Source of the DNA: Arthrobacter globiformis NBRC 12137
Lineage (GTDB): Bacteria; Actinomycetota; Actinomycetes; Actinomycetales; Micrococcaceae
Direction: 5' to 3'
Assembly: GCF_000238915.1 (NCBI RefSeq)
Contig: NZ_BAEG01000037.1
Span: 62,001 to 126,000, forward strand
Length of the DNA stretch: 64,000 nucleotides
This document shows positions 27,735 to 36,971 of this stretch, in pieces (the stretch's first letter is position 1; every line of letters starts with the position of its first letter). Made by a program: the position numbers and the translations under genes. A model generated the notes under the pieces. That model did not search any database and was not told the DNA's origin. It saw only the letters and a list, made by a program, of their open reading frames with translations.

Positions 27735-29294
27735 ATGACGTCTTCTTCAAAGCTCCCCTTTCCCGCCGCCGTGCTGAAGTGGCCGGCCCTGGCATCGGTC
27801 GCGGTGCTGGGTCTGAGCGGCTGCTCGGTGGCCAATTCCGACGCCGCAGCCCTCTCCTCGAACACAGTCCGCGTTGTCCTGGGACAGGAACCGCCCACCC
27901 TGGAAGCCTGTGAGTCGAACCTGACCTCCACCGGGGTTGTGGTCCGCTCGAACGTCACCGAGCCGCTGATTGAACGGAACCCCAAGACCGGCGAACTCGA
28001 ACCGAAGCTCGCCACAGAATGGAAGGCCACCAGCGATACGGAATGGACGCTGAAGCTGCGTGAAGGCGTGAAGTTCCAGGACGGCACGCCCTTCAACGCC
28101 GAAGCGGCCGCCTTCACCATCGACAGGGCGGTCAACTCCAAGCTCGGCTGCAACGTGGAGGGCTACGTCTTTGGCGACGCGGACCTCAAAGTCAAGGCCG
28201 TGGATGCCAGCACCCTGACCGTCACGACTCCCGAACCCGATCCCATCCTTCCGCTGCGCCTTTCATTCCTTGAGGTGGTTCCGACGTCGACCAGCACCAC
28301 GGCGAAGGTCCGTGAGCCGATCGGCACCGGCCCCTACAAGATCGAGCAGTGGGACTCCGGGCAGAAGATCACGCTCTCCACCTGGGACGGCTACTGGGGG
28401 GACAAGCCCGCCTACGCCAAGGCCGAGTACCAGTGGCGTTCCGAAAGCTCGGTTCGGGCGGCCATGGTCACCAGCGGTGAGGCCGACGTCGCCATGGGCT
28501 TGAGCCCGGACGACAACATCGGCGACCTCGGCGTTGACTACCCCAACAACGAAACAGTCGCCCTGCGTCTGGACGCCAACGCCGCGCCGCTCAATGACAT
28601 CCGCGTCCGCCAGGCCGTCAATTACGCCATCGACAAGGAGGGAATCGTCAACTCCCTCTACCAGGGCAAGCACAAGGTGGCTGCACAACTGGTTCCCGAG
28701 GGCGTCGTGGGCCACAACTCCGCACTGACGGGCTGGCCGTTCGACCTCGACAAGGCCAAGTCCCTCGTTGCCGAAGCAAAGGCCGACGGCGTGGACACAT
28801 CCAAGCAGATCTCGCTGGTGGTCCGCAGCGCCCAGTTCCCCAAAATCACCGAGCTGGGGCAGGTCCTCCAGGAGCAGCTCGGCCAGGCCGGCCTGAACGT
28901 CAAGCTCAAGATGCTCGAAACCAGCCAGCACCTGACCTACCAGGTCCGTCCGTTCCCGAAGGACGAGGGTGCCGTGGCCCTGATGACCCAGCACGGCAAC
29001 CAGGCCGGTGATGCAGCCTTCACCGTGGACCAGTACATGCTGTCCACTGGGGCGCAGAGCTACTTCGGCACCCCGGAGTTTGACGCCATGATCAAGAAGG
29101 CCGATGCCGCGTCCGGCGACGAGCGGAAGAAGGACTTTGAGGAGATCTTCGCGTACCAGAACGACAAGGTTGTGCAGTTCGCCCACATCTCGCACCAGAC
29201 CGGCATCATCGGCAAGGCCAAGTCCGTGAACTACACGCCCAACTCGTCCAGCGGCGATGAGCTGCGTGTCGCGGAAATGACCCCGGCAAGCTAG
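27735..29294 (+). CDS. Peptide/organic-acid ABC transporter substrate-binding lipoprotein (family 5)
   Basis: 519 residues from ATG 27735, with GGAGG a few bases upstream; a longer open frame precedes it without a ribosome site. A signal peptide ends in the lipobox LGLSGCS, so it is lipid-anchored outside the membrane. SBP family 5 blocks are present: LEPKLATEWKATSDTEWTLKLREGVKFQDGTPF, IGTGPYKIEQWDSGQKI and NDIRVRQAVNYAIDKEGIV. The family binds di- or oligopeptides, nickel, or sugars and sugar acids. It heads a five-gene importer operon. Confidence 0.93.
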   Translation: MTSSSKLPFPAAVLKWPALASVAVLGLSGCSVANSDAAALSSNTVRVVLGQEPPTLEACESNLTSTGVVVRSNVTEPLIERNPKTGELEPKLATEWKATSDTEWTLKLREGVKFQDGTPFNAEAAAFTIDRAVNSKLGCNVEGYVFGDADLKVKAVDASTLTVTTPEPDPILPLRLSFLEVVPTSTSTTAKVREPIGTGPYKIEQWDSGQKITLSTWDGYWGDKPAYAKAEYQWRSESSVRAAMVTSGEADVAMGLSPDDNIGDLGVDYPNNETVALRLDANAAPLNDIRVRQAVNYAIDKEGIVNSLYQGKHKVAAQLVPEGVVGHNSALTGWPFDLDKAKSLVAEAKADGVDTSKQISLVVRSAQFPKITELGQVLQEQLGQAGLNVKLKMLETSQHLTYQVRPFPKDEGAVALMTQHGNQAGDAAFTVDQYMLSTGAQSYFGTPEFDAMIKKADAASGDERKKDFEEIFAYQNDKVVQFAHISHQTGIIGKAKSVNYTPNSSSGDELRVAEMTPAS

Positions 29295-29322
29295 CCCGGA
29301 CTTCCGGGAGAGAAGGACAGCC

Positions 29323-30252
29323 ATGCTGATCTACTTGAGGAAGCGGATTGTCTCCAGCGCACTGCCGCTGGTGGTGGTGATCGTCGGGGTGTTCGCCCTG
29401 GCCAGGATGACGGGAAATCCGGCCAGCCTGTACCTGCCCCTGAACGCCACGCAGCAGATGCGCGACGATTTCACGGCACGCAACGGCCTGGACCAGCCGT
29501 TGCTGGTGCAGATGGCCGACTACTTCGGCGGAGTATTCCGGCTCGATTTCGGACAGTCCCTGCGCACCGGGCAGGATGCGGCCGCCATGGCGCTGCGTGC
29601 TTTCCCTGCCACCCTGCAGCTCGCGGCCACCACCATGGTGCTGGCCGTGCTGCTGGCACTCGTGGTGGGGTGCTGGGCCGCGCTGAAGCCGAACGGCATT
29701 GCGGACCGGATCTCAAGTTTCGTCTCCATGGCTGCGGCTTCAATCCCGGATTTCTGGCTGGCAATCGTGGGCATCTGGGTATTCGCCATCACCCTGGGCT
29801 GGCTGCCGACATCAGGTGTGTCGGGGGCCAGCGCCTGGGTGCTGCCCATCGCCACCCTGCTGCTGCGGCCGTTCGGGGTGCTGGTCCAGATTGTCCGCGG
29901 TTCCATGGTGTCGGCGCTGTCGGAACCCTACATCAAGCTGGCCCGCAGCCGCGGTGCCGGCGAGCTACGGGTGGTCACGCACCACGCGCTGCGCAACGCC
30001 GCGGCCCCGGCCCTGACAGTGGCCGGTGACCTGACCGTGGGACTGGTCAATGGCGCCGTAGTGGTGGAGACCATCTTCGGCTGGCCGGGAATTGGCAAGC
30101 TCATGATCGATTCGATCCTGCAGCGCGACTTTGCGGTCCTGCAGGCAGCCGTCCTGCTGACCGCTGTCGCAATCTTCGCACTGAACATCCTCATCGACAT
30201 GGGGTACGCGCTGCTGGACGCGCGCGTCCGTCCCGTCACGGTAAAGGCCTAG
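29323..30252 (+). CDS. Dpp/Opp-type ABC transporter permease 1
   Basis: 309 residues, six transmembrane helices. The first starts RIVSSALPLVVVIVGVFALARMTGNPA, typical of DppB. The EAA cytoplasmic loop reads LARSRGAGELRVVTHHALRNAAAPAL. It pairs with the next permease to form the channel. It starts 28 bases after the binding-protein stop and has GGGAGAAGGA upstream of the ATG. Confidence 0.93.
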   Translation: MLIYLRKRIVSSALPLVVVIVGVFALARMTGNPASLYLPLNATQQMRDDFTARNGLDQPLLVQMADYFGGVFRLDFGQSLRTGQDAAAMALRAFPATLQLAATTMVLAVLLALVVGCWAALKPNGIADRISSFVSMAAASIPDFWLAIVGIWVFAITLGWLPTSGVSGASAWVLPIATLLLRPFGVLVQIVRGSMVSALSEPYIKLARSRGAGELRVVTHHALRNAAAPALTVAGDLTVGLVNGAVVVETIFGWPGIGKLMIDSILQRDFAVLQAAVLLTAVAIFALNILIDMGYALLDARVRPVTVKA

Positions 30253-30260
30253 GAGTAACC

Positions 30261-31262
30261 ATGCAGAGTTCACTCACAGAGCCGCCGGCAGCAGAGCAGC
30301 TGCCGGCGGACTCCCGCCAGCCCCGGGAGCACACCAAGGAAAGCAAACAGGACGGCAAGCTGGGCCTGTTCCGACTCCTGCTCAAGGACCGTTTCGCCAC
30401 TGCGTCGGCGCTGATCCTGGTCGTCGTCGGCCTGACGGCCCTCATCGGTCCCGCCCTGATGGGGGACCTGGCCACAAAACAGAACCTGCTGTTCGCCAAC
30501 AAGGCACCGTTCACTGTGGCGCACGGCTGGGAGTACTTCCTGGGCAGTGATTCGCTGGGCCGGAGCATGCTGGCCCGGCTGGTGGTGGCCAGCCGGACCA
30601 CCCTGTCCGTCGCCGTGCCCGCCGTCGCGGTTGCCCTGGTCATCGGTTCGTTGTGGGGCGTCTGGGCCGGTTACCACCGCGGCTGGCGGGAGAACGTGTC
30701 CATGCGCATCGCCGACGTGATCATGAGCTTCCCGTCCCTGCTGCTCGCCGTCGTCGTCCTTTACGTCTTCAGCCCCTCCGCCGCGAATATCGTCCTGATC
30801 CTTGCCCTGACCCGCATTCCGATCTACCTGCGCACCGCCCGGGCCGAGTCGGCGGAGCTGCAAAGCCGGACGTTCGTGGATGCTGCCCGCACGTTCGGGG
30901 CCAAGCCCAGCGCGATCATCGTCCGGCACGTCATCCCCGTGGTGCTTCCGACCCTGCTCACGCTGGCCACCCTCGAGTTCTGCTATGTGATGCTCGCCGA
31001 GTCTTCGCTGAGCTTCCTGGGCATCGGCATCCAGCCGCCGGACGTCAGCTGGGGCCTCATGGTTTCCCAAGGCCGGCAGTACCTGCAGACCGCGTGGTGG
31101 CTGTCTATTTTCCCCGGCGTCGCCATCGTCGTCACCACCATCGCCGCCAACGTACTCGCCGCGTGGCTGCGGATCGCCACCGACCCGGCCCAGCGCTGGC
31201 GGCTGGCACTTCCGCGCAAGCGCCTGATCGCCCGCATTCCAGTGAAGGAGACCCAGCCGTGA
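30261..31262 (+). CDS. Dpp/Opp-type ABC transporter permease 2
   Basis: 333 residues. A DppC-like protein with a polar N-terminus, first helix ASALILVVVGLTALIGPALM, the motif FLGSDSLGRSMLARLVVASRTTLSVAV and the EAA loop FVDAARTFGAKPSAIIVRHVIPVV. The C-terminus, after PDVSWGLMVSQGRQYLQTAWW, is canonical. Its stop overlaps the start of the first ATPase gene by four bases. Confidence 0.93.
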   Translation: MQSSLTEPPAAEQLPADSRQPREHTKESKQDGKLGLFRLLLKDRFATASALILVVVGLTALIGPALMGDLATKQNLLFANKAPFTVAHGWEYFLGSDSLGRSMLARLVVASRTTLSVAVPAVAVALVIGSLWGVWAGYHRGWRENVSMRIADVIMSFPSLLLAVVVLYVFSPSAANIVLILALTRIPIYLRTARAESAELQSRTFVDAARTFGAKPSAIIVRHVIPVVLPTLLTLATLEFCYVMLAESSLSFLGIGIQPPDVSWGLMVSQGRQYLQTAWWLSIFPGVAIVVTTIAANVLAAWLRIATDPAQRWRLALPRKRLIARIPVKETQP

Positions 31263-32383
31263 AAACAGCTGCCGAACAGGCTCCCGTGAAACGCTCCCGT
31301 GCCGCAGAAGCACCTGCCGCCAGCAGCGAGGCAAAAGCCCACGACGTCGTCCTGCAGGTCCGCGACCTCGCGGTGGACATCCGGACCCACCGCGGCACCG
31401 TGCGCGCGGTGAACAGTGTGGGATTCGAGGCCCGTGCCGGGGAAACCCTGGCGCTGCTCGGCGAATCCGGCTGCGGAAAGTCCATGACCGCGAAGGCACT
31501 GGCCGGGATCATGGATCCGGTCTGCGACCTGGCCGACGGCCAGATCGTCCTGAACGGGACCGACCTCGCAGCGCTCAGCGCCAAGGAGCGGCTCAAGTTC
31601 GCCGGTCCGGGCCTGGGCATTGTCTTCCAGGATGCCCTGACCGCGCTTAACCCGGTATATACAGTAGGGACCCAGCTCGGCGAGGCGTTCCGCATCCACC
31701 GCGGCCTGAACGCCAGGCAGGCGCGGGCTGAAGCGATAGACCTGATGAAGCGCGTGGGCATTCCCGAGCCGGAGTCGCGGGTCAACTCCTACCCGCACCA
31801 GTTCTCCGGCGGCATGCGCCAGCGGATCCTCATCGCGATGGCCGTGGCCCTTAATCCGCGCCTGCTCATTGCTGATGAACCCACCACCGCCCTGGATGTC
31901 ACCGTCCAGGCCCAGATCATGCAGCTGCTGCGGACCCTCCGCGAAGAGGGCCAGATGGCCGTCATCCTCATCACCCACGACCTCGCAGTCGTCGCGGAGG
32001 AAGCGGACTCCGTGGCCGTGATGTACGCCGGGAACGTCGTGGAAAGCGGACCGGTGTCGGAGGTCTTCGCGGACCCCCGGCATCCCTATACGAAGGGGCT
32101 GCTGGAGTCGGTGCCCGTCCATCTGGAGCGCGGCGCCCAGCTGAAGTCCATTCCGGGCAGCCCGCCCGAGCTCCACGACATCCCTGCCGGCTGCGTCTAC
32201 CAGTCGCGATGCCCGCTGGTGCAGGACATCTGCCGGGCAGAGCGGCCCGCCCTCCGGCCGGTCACCAGCCCGGTCAACGACGCCGACGCCGGCACCGCCA
32301 CTGCGAATGTCCCTTCCGGCGGCCCGTCGCGGCCCGCCCGCACCGCCGCCTGCCACTTCAGCGAGGAGATCACCAATGCCTGA
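31259..32383 (+). CDS. Dpp/Opp-type ABC transporter ATPase 1 (DppD-like)
   Basis: 374 residues from GTG 31259, which overlaps the permease stop; the longer frame upstream lies inside the permease gene and is rejected. Walker A is GESGCGKSMTAKAL, the signature is FSGGMRQRILIAMAVALNPRLL, and Walker B is LIADEPTTALD, followed by the switch His in ITHDLAVV. The C-terminal oligopeptide-transporter extension, with the Cys-rich CVYQSRCPLVQDIC, is characteristic of Dpp/Opp ATPases. It overlaps the next ATPase gene by eight bases. Confidence 0.94.
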   Translation: MKTAAEQAPVKRSRAAEAPAASSEAKAHDVVLQVRDLAVDIRTHRGTVRAVNSVGFEARAGETLALLGESGCGKSMTAKALAGIMDPVCDLADGQIVLNGTDLAALSAKERLKFAGPGLGIVFQDALTALNPVYTVGTQLGEAFRIHRGLNARQARAEAIDLMKRVGIPEPESRVNSYPHQFSGGMRQRILIAMAVALNPRLLIADEPTTALDVTVQAQIMQLLRTLREEGQMAVILITHDLAVVAEEADSVAVMYAGNVVESGPVSEVFADPRHPYTKGLLESVPVHLERGAQLKSIPGSPPELHDIPAGCVYQSRCPLVQDICRAERPALRPVTSPVNDADAGTATANVPSGGPSRPARTAACHFSEEITNA

Positions 32384-33410
32384 GCCGCTTCTGGCCATTG
32401 ACGGCCTGACCAAGACGTTCCACGTGGCCAAGAGCGCCAGCGGCAACACCCGGCTCAAGGCCCTGGACGGCATCAGCCTGACAGTCGGCCGCGGGGAAAC
32501 CCTTGGCCTGGTCGGTGAGTCAGGCTGCGGCAAGTCAACCCTGGCGCGGACCCTGATGATGCTGGAAACGCCGGATAAAGGGACCGTGACGTTCGAGGGG
32601 ACCAACCCGTTCGGGCTCCGCGGAAAGGAACTACTCAACTGGCGACGGCGGGTGCAGATGGTGTTCCAGGACCCGTTCGCCTCCCTGAATGCCCGCATGA
32701 ACGCCGGCGACATCATTGCCGAACCGTGGGCCACGCATCGCAGCCTGTACCCGACGTCCAAGGAACGCGAGGCCCGGGTCCGCGAACTGCTCCACATGGT
32801 GGGTCTGCGCCCTTCCGATGCCCGCAAGTCGCCGCAGGAGTTCTCCGGGGGACAGCGCCAGCGCATCGGGATCGCCCGCGCGTTGGCGCTGAACCCGGAC
32901 GTCATCATCCTCGACGAGCCCGTGTCCGCGCTGGACCTGTCCGTCCAGGCCCAGGTCCTGAACCTGCTCAACGAGCTGCAGAAGGAACTCGGAGTTTCGT
33001 ACATTTTCATCTCGCACGATCTGACGGTGGTCCGGCACGTGGCGGACCGGGTGGCCGTGATGTACCTCGGGCGCATCATCGAAACGGGTGCCACCGACGA
33101 GGTCTTTGACCATCCCAGGCACCCGTACACGGCGGCCCTGATGTCGGCGTCCCCGAAGCTGGATGTCAGCGGAACGCAGCGGGACAGGATCGTCCTTCGC
33201 GGTGAGCTGCCGTCGCCGCTGGATCCGCCGTCGGGCTGCCGCTTCCGGACGAGGTGCTGGAAGGCGCAGGACATCTGTGCCGAAGTGTCACCGGAACCGC
33301 AGGTGCTGGCGGCCCCCGACGGCACGCGTCACCTCGCGGAGTGTCATTTCCCGCTCGATTCCATCAAAGGACTCACCGGCGTAACCGCCGCCGTCGCTTC
33401 TGCAAGCTGA
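32376..33410 (+). CDS. Dpp/Opp-type ABC transporter ATPase 2 (DppF-like)
   Basis: 344 residues from ATG 32376. Walker A GESGCGKSTLARTLMM, Q-loop QMVFQDPFASLNARM, signature FSGGQRQRIGIARALALNPD, Walker B IILDEPVSALD, His switch ISHDLTVV. The C-terminal CRFRTRCWKAQDIC segment matches the family. It ends the importer operon. The substrate cannot be read from the ATPases; the surrounding sugar-acid enzymes suggest an aldarate-containing molecule rather than peptides. Confidence 0.94.
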   Translation: MPEPLLAIDGLTKTFHVAKSASGNTRLKALDGISLTVGRGETLGLVGESGCGKSTLARTLMMLETPDKGTVTFEGTNPFGLRGKELLNWRRRVQMVFQDPFASLNARMNAGDIIAEPWATHRSLYPTSKEREARVRELLHMVGLRPSDARKSPQEFSGGQRQRIGIARALALNPDVIILDEPVSALDLSVQAQVLNLLNELQKELGVSYIFISHDLTVVRHVADRVAVMYLGRIIETGATDEVFDHPRHPYTAALMSASPKLDVSGTQRDRIVLRGELPSPLDPPSGCRFRTRCWKAQDICAEVSPEPQVLAAPDGTRHLAECHFPLDSIKGLTGVTAAVASAS

Positions 33411-33426
33411 CCGGGCTGGTGCTGGC

Positions 33427-33451
33427 GGGCCGGGGCTGGGCGCCCCGGCCC
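33427..33451. terminator. GC-rich hairpin between convergent genes
   Basis: GGGCCGGGG pairs with CCCCGGCCC around CTGGGCG. It lies 17 bases past the importer operon, in the 141-base gap before the convergent dehydrogenase gene. No T-run follows. Confidence 0.4.
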
Positions 33452-33551
33452 GTCCGGGCCAACCTGACTGACGCGACGTGCCCGAAGGCCCTGGCGATCG
33501 GCGCGTCAGCGCAAGGAAGTGTCCTGCTTATTGTGCAGCTCGTTTTGACTG

Positions 33552-34583
33552 CTATTTAGCCGGAACGGGACGCGCCACCAGGTTCACCAGGTCCTCGCCG
33601 CGGGCGAGCCGGCCGATATTGGCGGCAATGTCGGCCGCCCTGCGTTCAAACGTGATGCGCGCATGGCCGGAATGGTGCGGTGTGAGCACCGTGTTTTCCA
33701 GTTCCGCGAAGGGCAGCTCCGCCGGCGGGACCACGCCGTCCGCCGGCAGCCCCCACCACACGTCCAGGCCAGCTCCGGCGATGCACCGGTCTATCAGCGC
33801 CGCATACAGCGCCGCCTGGTCAACCACAGGGCCGCGGGCCACGTTGATGAGGAAAGCCGACGGTTTCATGGCGGACAGTTCAGCCGCCCCGATCATCCCC
33901 TTGGTCCCGGCATCCAGCGGCACCGTGACCACGACGACGTCGGACGCGGCCAGCAGCTCATGGAGCTCTCCGTTCCCGCCCACCCAGTCGAGCCCGACGC
34001 CGTCGGGAAGAGGGGCTGACGGGTTCCGCCGGACAGCCCGGACCTTCATTCCCAGCGATCCGGCAACACGGGCCACCTCGGCACCGATGGACCCGAGGCC
34101 CACCAGCCCCAGCGTCAGGTCAGCAAGGACGGGCTGAAAGGGCACGCCGGCGTCGGTGGCGATGGTCCGCCACTCTCCCCGGCGGAGTGCGCGTTCGGCA
34201 GCGGCAACATTGCGCGACAGCATCAGCGTGACCATGAGGACATGCTCGGCAATAGGCCGTGCGTGGTGGAAGGTGTTGGCCACCAGCGCCTGCGGCGCCA
34301 GCTGCGGGAACGAGATCTTGTCGTAGCCGGCGCCAGTGACGTGGACCAGGCGCACCGCGGAGGCCGTCTCGGCCTCCGCGGGGCTGAGGGAGGAACAGAC
34401 GACGACGTCGGCCCCCGCCAGCGCGGCTATCCGGCGGTCCGCGGTCCAAGCCGCCGCCATGTCCCAGTGGTGAGTGCCGCCGTCGGCCTTTAACTGGTCA
34501 GCGAACCGGCTGATGATGGGGTCGGTGACCACGATCTTCAGGGATTCCAGTCCGTCCGGCTGGCCGGGCCCGGCCTTCACCAC
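33552..34583 (-). CDS. D-2-hydroxyacid dehydrogenase family protein
   Basis: 343 residues. Rossmann motif LGLVGLGSIGAEVARVAGSLG, catalytic Arg in LINVARGPVVDQAAL, and His in LTPHHSGHARITFERRAADI. It is clearly divergent from the dehydrogenase at 26474. The start overlaps the glucarate dehydratase stop by seven bases, so it is translated with that enzyme. This makes a role in the aldarate pathway, for instance reduction of a keto-acid intermediate, plausible. Confidence 0.88.
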   Translation of the reverse strand: MVKAGPGQPDGLESLKIVVTDPIISRFADQLKADGGTHHWDMAAAWTADRRIAALAGADVVVCSSLSPAEAETASAVRLVHVTGAGYDKISFPQLAPQALVANTFHHARPIAEHVLMVTLMLSRNVAAAERALRRGEWRTIATDAGVPFQPVLADLTLGLVGLGSIGAEVARVAGSLGMKVRAVRRNPSAPLPDGVGLDWVGGNGELHELLAASDVVVVTVPLDAGTKGMIGAAELSAMKPSAFLINVARGPVVDQAALYAALIDRCIAGAGLDVWWGLPADGVVPPAELPFAELENTVLTPHHSGHARITFERRAADIAANIGRLARGEDLVNLVARPVPAK

Positions 34584-35878
34584 CGGGGGCTCTGAAGCTC
34601 GTAGGAGGGGTGGAGCCGCTTCATGTAGCCGGTGTCATCCCGGCTCCTGAGTCCGCAGTCCAGGTACTGGCGGTGCAGGCGTTCCAGGGCGTCACGGTCG
34701 ATTTCCACTCCGAGCCCGGGACCGGTGGGGACCTGCACGGCGCCGCCCGTGAATGTGAACACGCCGTCGGCGATGACATCTTCGGACGGGTCCTTCCACG
34801 GCCAGTGCGTGTCGCAGGCGTAGTCGAGCTTGGGGGTGGCCGCCGCGAGGTGGACCATGGCGGCAAGGCTGATGCCCAAATGGGAATTGGAGTGCATGGA
34901 CAGTCCCAGACCGAACGTCTCGGTGATGCCGGCCAGGAACTGGCTCCGGCGCAGGCCGCCCCAGAAGTGGTGGTCGGACAGGATGACGTCCACGGCTCCG
35001 GCCGCCACGGCGGGGGCAACATCGGCGAAGCTGACCACGCACATGTTGGTCGCCAGCGGCATGCCCACCTCGCGGCGGACGGCGGCCATGCCGTCAATGC
35101 CGGGAGTGGGGTCCTCAAGGTATTCCAGGACGCCGTGCAGTTCCTTGCCCACGCGGATGGAGGTTTCCACGGTCCAGGCGCCGTTGGGGTCAATGCGGAG
35201 CGGCAGGTCCGGGAATTCAGCCCGGAGTGCATGCATGGCCGCGATCTCCTCCTCGGGCGGGAAAACGCCGGCCTTCAGCTTCAGCGCGCTGAAGCCGTAG
35301 GCGTCCACCATGGTCCGGGCCTGCCTGACAATGCCCTCGGGGTCCAGGGCGGCGCCCCAGCTGTCCTCGGCCTGGCCCGGGTGGCCTGCCCACTTGTAGA
35401 ACAGGTAGCCGCTGAACTGCACCGACCCGCGGACGGCGCCGCCGAGGAGGTCGCTGACGGGCCTGCCCAGCAGCTTGCCCTGGATGTCCAGGGCGGCGAC
35501 GTCGAACGGGGACAGCACCCGGTCCGCGGTGCTCGAACCCGTGACCATGCCGCTCATGCCGTGGCCGCCCTGGCTGGTGTCCTGCTCCAGTGCCTGGGCG
35601 ATTCGGCTGCGCAGCGCGTTGATGTTGAACACGTCCGTCCCGGGCAGCGCAGCGGCTGCCAGCTGGAGCCGTGCGAGGTGGCCGGCGTCGCCGTACGTTT
35701 CACCGAAGCCCGAGACGCCGGCGTCCGTGTGGACCTCGACGATGGCCCGCAGGGCGAACGGTTCATGGACGCCCACGGTGTTGAGGAGGGGCGGGTCCTT
35801 GAAGGCCACCGGCGTTATGGAGACGCCAGTGATCCGGGCCTGGTTGAGGTGCTGGGCGGGGTCGTATGCCTGGTTCAC
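34577..35878 (-). CDS. gudD: Glucarate dehydratase-like enolase-superfamily enzyme
   Basis: 433 residues, enolase superfamily with an N-terminal capping domain. The metal and base residues appear in SALKLKAGVFPPEEE (KxK general base), LRIDPNGAWTVE (first metal Asp with the Asn), LEYLEDPTPGIDGM (Glu), and MHSNSHLGISLAAMVHLAAA (catalytic His region), with DTHWPWKDPSEDVI near the end. These match glucarate dehydratase, which converts D-glucarate (and L-idarate) to 5-keto-4-deoxyglucarate. It is divergent from a LysR regulator and overlaps a downstream hydroxyacid dehydrogenase. Confidence 0.9.
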   Translation of the reverse strand: MNQAYDPAQHLNQARITGVSITPVAFKDPPLLNTVGVHEPFALRAIVEVHTDAGVSGFGETYGDAGHLARLQLAAAALPGTDVFNINALRSRIAQALEQDTSQGGHGMSGMVTGSSTADRVLSPFDVAALDIQGKLLGRPVSDLLGGAVRGSVQFSGYLFYKWAGHPGQAEDSWGAALDPEGIVRQARTMVDAYGFSALKLKAGVFPPEEEIAAMHALRAEFPDLPLRIDPNGAWTVETSIRVGKELHGVLEYLEDPTPGIDGMAAVRREVGMPLATNMCVVSFADVAPAVAAGAVDVILSDHHFWGGLRRSQFLAGITETFGLGLSMHSNSHLGISLAAMVHLAAATPKLDYACDTHWPWKDPSEDVIADGVFTFTGGAVQVPTGPGLGVEIDRDALERLHRQYLDCGLRSRDDTGYMKRLHPSYELQSPRW

Positions 35879-36016
35879 TGCGCTGTGCTCCTTGGATTGC
35901 CTGTGCTGTTTGGCCCTTTAGGGGTTGATAAAAGCTGCTTTGTTCACGACCATAAGGTGAGCTATCAATTCAAGTCCAAGCCAATTTATGCACTCGACAA
36001 TTCAGTAAGGGTATGG

Positions 36017-36961
36017 ATGTTTTCGCTGCCTCAGTTAGAAGCGTTTGTGGCCGTTGCTGAAGAACTGCATTTCGGTGCTGCGGCGGAGCGGCTCAACATG
36101 ACCCAGCCACCGCTGAGCCGCCAGATCCAGATGCTCGAAAAGAAACTGGGCGCCCAGCTTTTCGGCCGGACCAGCCGGAAGGTGGAGCTCACCGCAGCCG
36201 GTGCCACGCTGCTGCCGCGGGCACGGCAGATCCTGGACATGTGCATCAAGACGGATCTGGACGTCCGGCGGGTCTCGTCCGGGCAGGCAGGCACCATCAC
36301 CGTCGGGTACACGGCGATAGCGGGTCACAGTGCGCTGCCGCTGATGCTGCGCCGCGCAGCGGAGAATATGCCGCGGGTGTCCTTCGTGCTCCGGGAGCTG
36401 GTCTCCACGGACCAGATGGACGGGCTGGTGAAGGGGAACGTGGACATCGGCCTGCTGCGACCCATCGTGGCCCGGCCGGGGGTGGTGTCCCGGCCGCTGA
36501 TGCAGGACCGCCTGGTGGTGGCGCTGCCCGAAGGCAGTTCGCTGCTGGGCACGATGGCACCGCGCAACGGCGAGCCGCTGCCGCTTGGATTTTTGGACAG
36601 GCTTCCGCTGCTCATGTACTCCACCAAGGAGGCCCGCTACTTCCACGACCTGGTGCTGCGTTTGTTCGCCAGCGCCGGCGCACATGCCAACATCACCCAG
36701 TACGCCAGCCAGGTACCGGCGCTGTTGGCGTTCGTCCAGGCAGGGCTGGGAGTGACTCTGGTTCCCGCCTCTGCCATGGCGTTCGCCCCGGCGGGCGTGG
36801 AATTCCACGAGATCGACGGGCGGAACGGCGTGCAGGAGCTGAACCGGGTGGAACTGGAGCTTGCGTGGAACGAGGAGACGGCCAACCCTGCTGTTTTGCG
36901 GCTTCTGGAGCTGATCAAGCCGCCTGCAGGTGACGGAATCGAGTCGCCTGGCGGGGCGTGA
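36017..36961 (+). CDS. LysR-family transcriptional regulator
   Basis: 314 residues from ATG 36017; the frame is open far upstream but that stretch is antisense to gudD. N-terminal winged HTH: LPQLEAFVAVAEELHFGAAAERLNMTQPPLSRQIQMLEKKLGAQLFGRTSRKVELTAAG. A substrate-binding domain follows with PGVVSRPLMQDRLVVALPEG and ALLAFVQAGLGVTLVPASAMA. Divergent placement next to gudD is the classical LysR arrangement, so it probably senses an aldarate or derived keto acid and controls gudD. Autoregulation from the 138-base shared region is likely. Confidence 0.9.
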   Translation: MFSLPQLEAFVAVAEELHFGAAAERLNMTQPPLSRQIQMLEKKLGAQLFGRTSRKVELTAAGATLLPRARQILDMCIKTDLDVRRVSSGQAGTITVGYTAIAGHSALPLMLRRAAENMPRVSFVLRELVSTDQMDGLVKGNVDIGLLRPIVARPGVVSRPLMQDRLVVALPEGSSLLGTMAPRNGEPLPLGFLDRLPLLMYSTKEARYFHDLVLRLFASAGAHANITQYASQVPALLAFVQAGLGVTLVPASAMAFAPAGVEFHEIDGRNGVQELNRVELELAWNEETANPAVLRLLELIKPPAGDGIESPGGA

Positions 36962-36971
36962 TTCGAGGCTC

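Noticed and set aside
30983..33325. 780-codon open frame antisense to the Dpp ATPase genes
   Set aside because: It is a GC-rich shadow frame. It is Arg/Ser/Ala-rich without domains, and the opposite strand carries complete Walker motifs in three overlapping transporter genes.
33427..33451. Confident terminator call for the Dpp operon
   Set aside because: The stem is strong but no T-run follows; kept as a low-confidence hairpin.
34610..36016. N-terminal extension of the LysR frame
   Set aside because: The stretch is antisense to gudD. The LysR HTH begins immediately after the ATG at 36017, so the extension is not translated as part of it.
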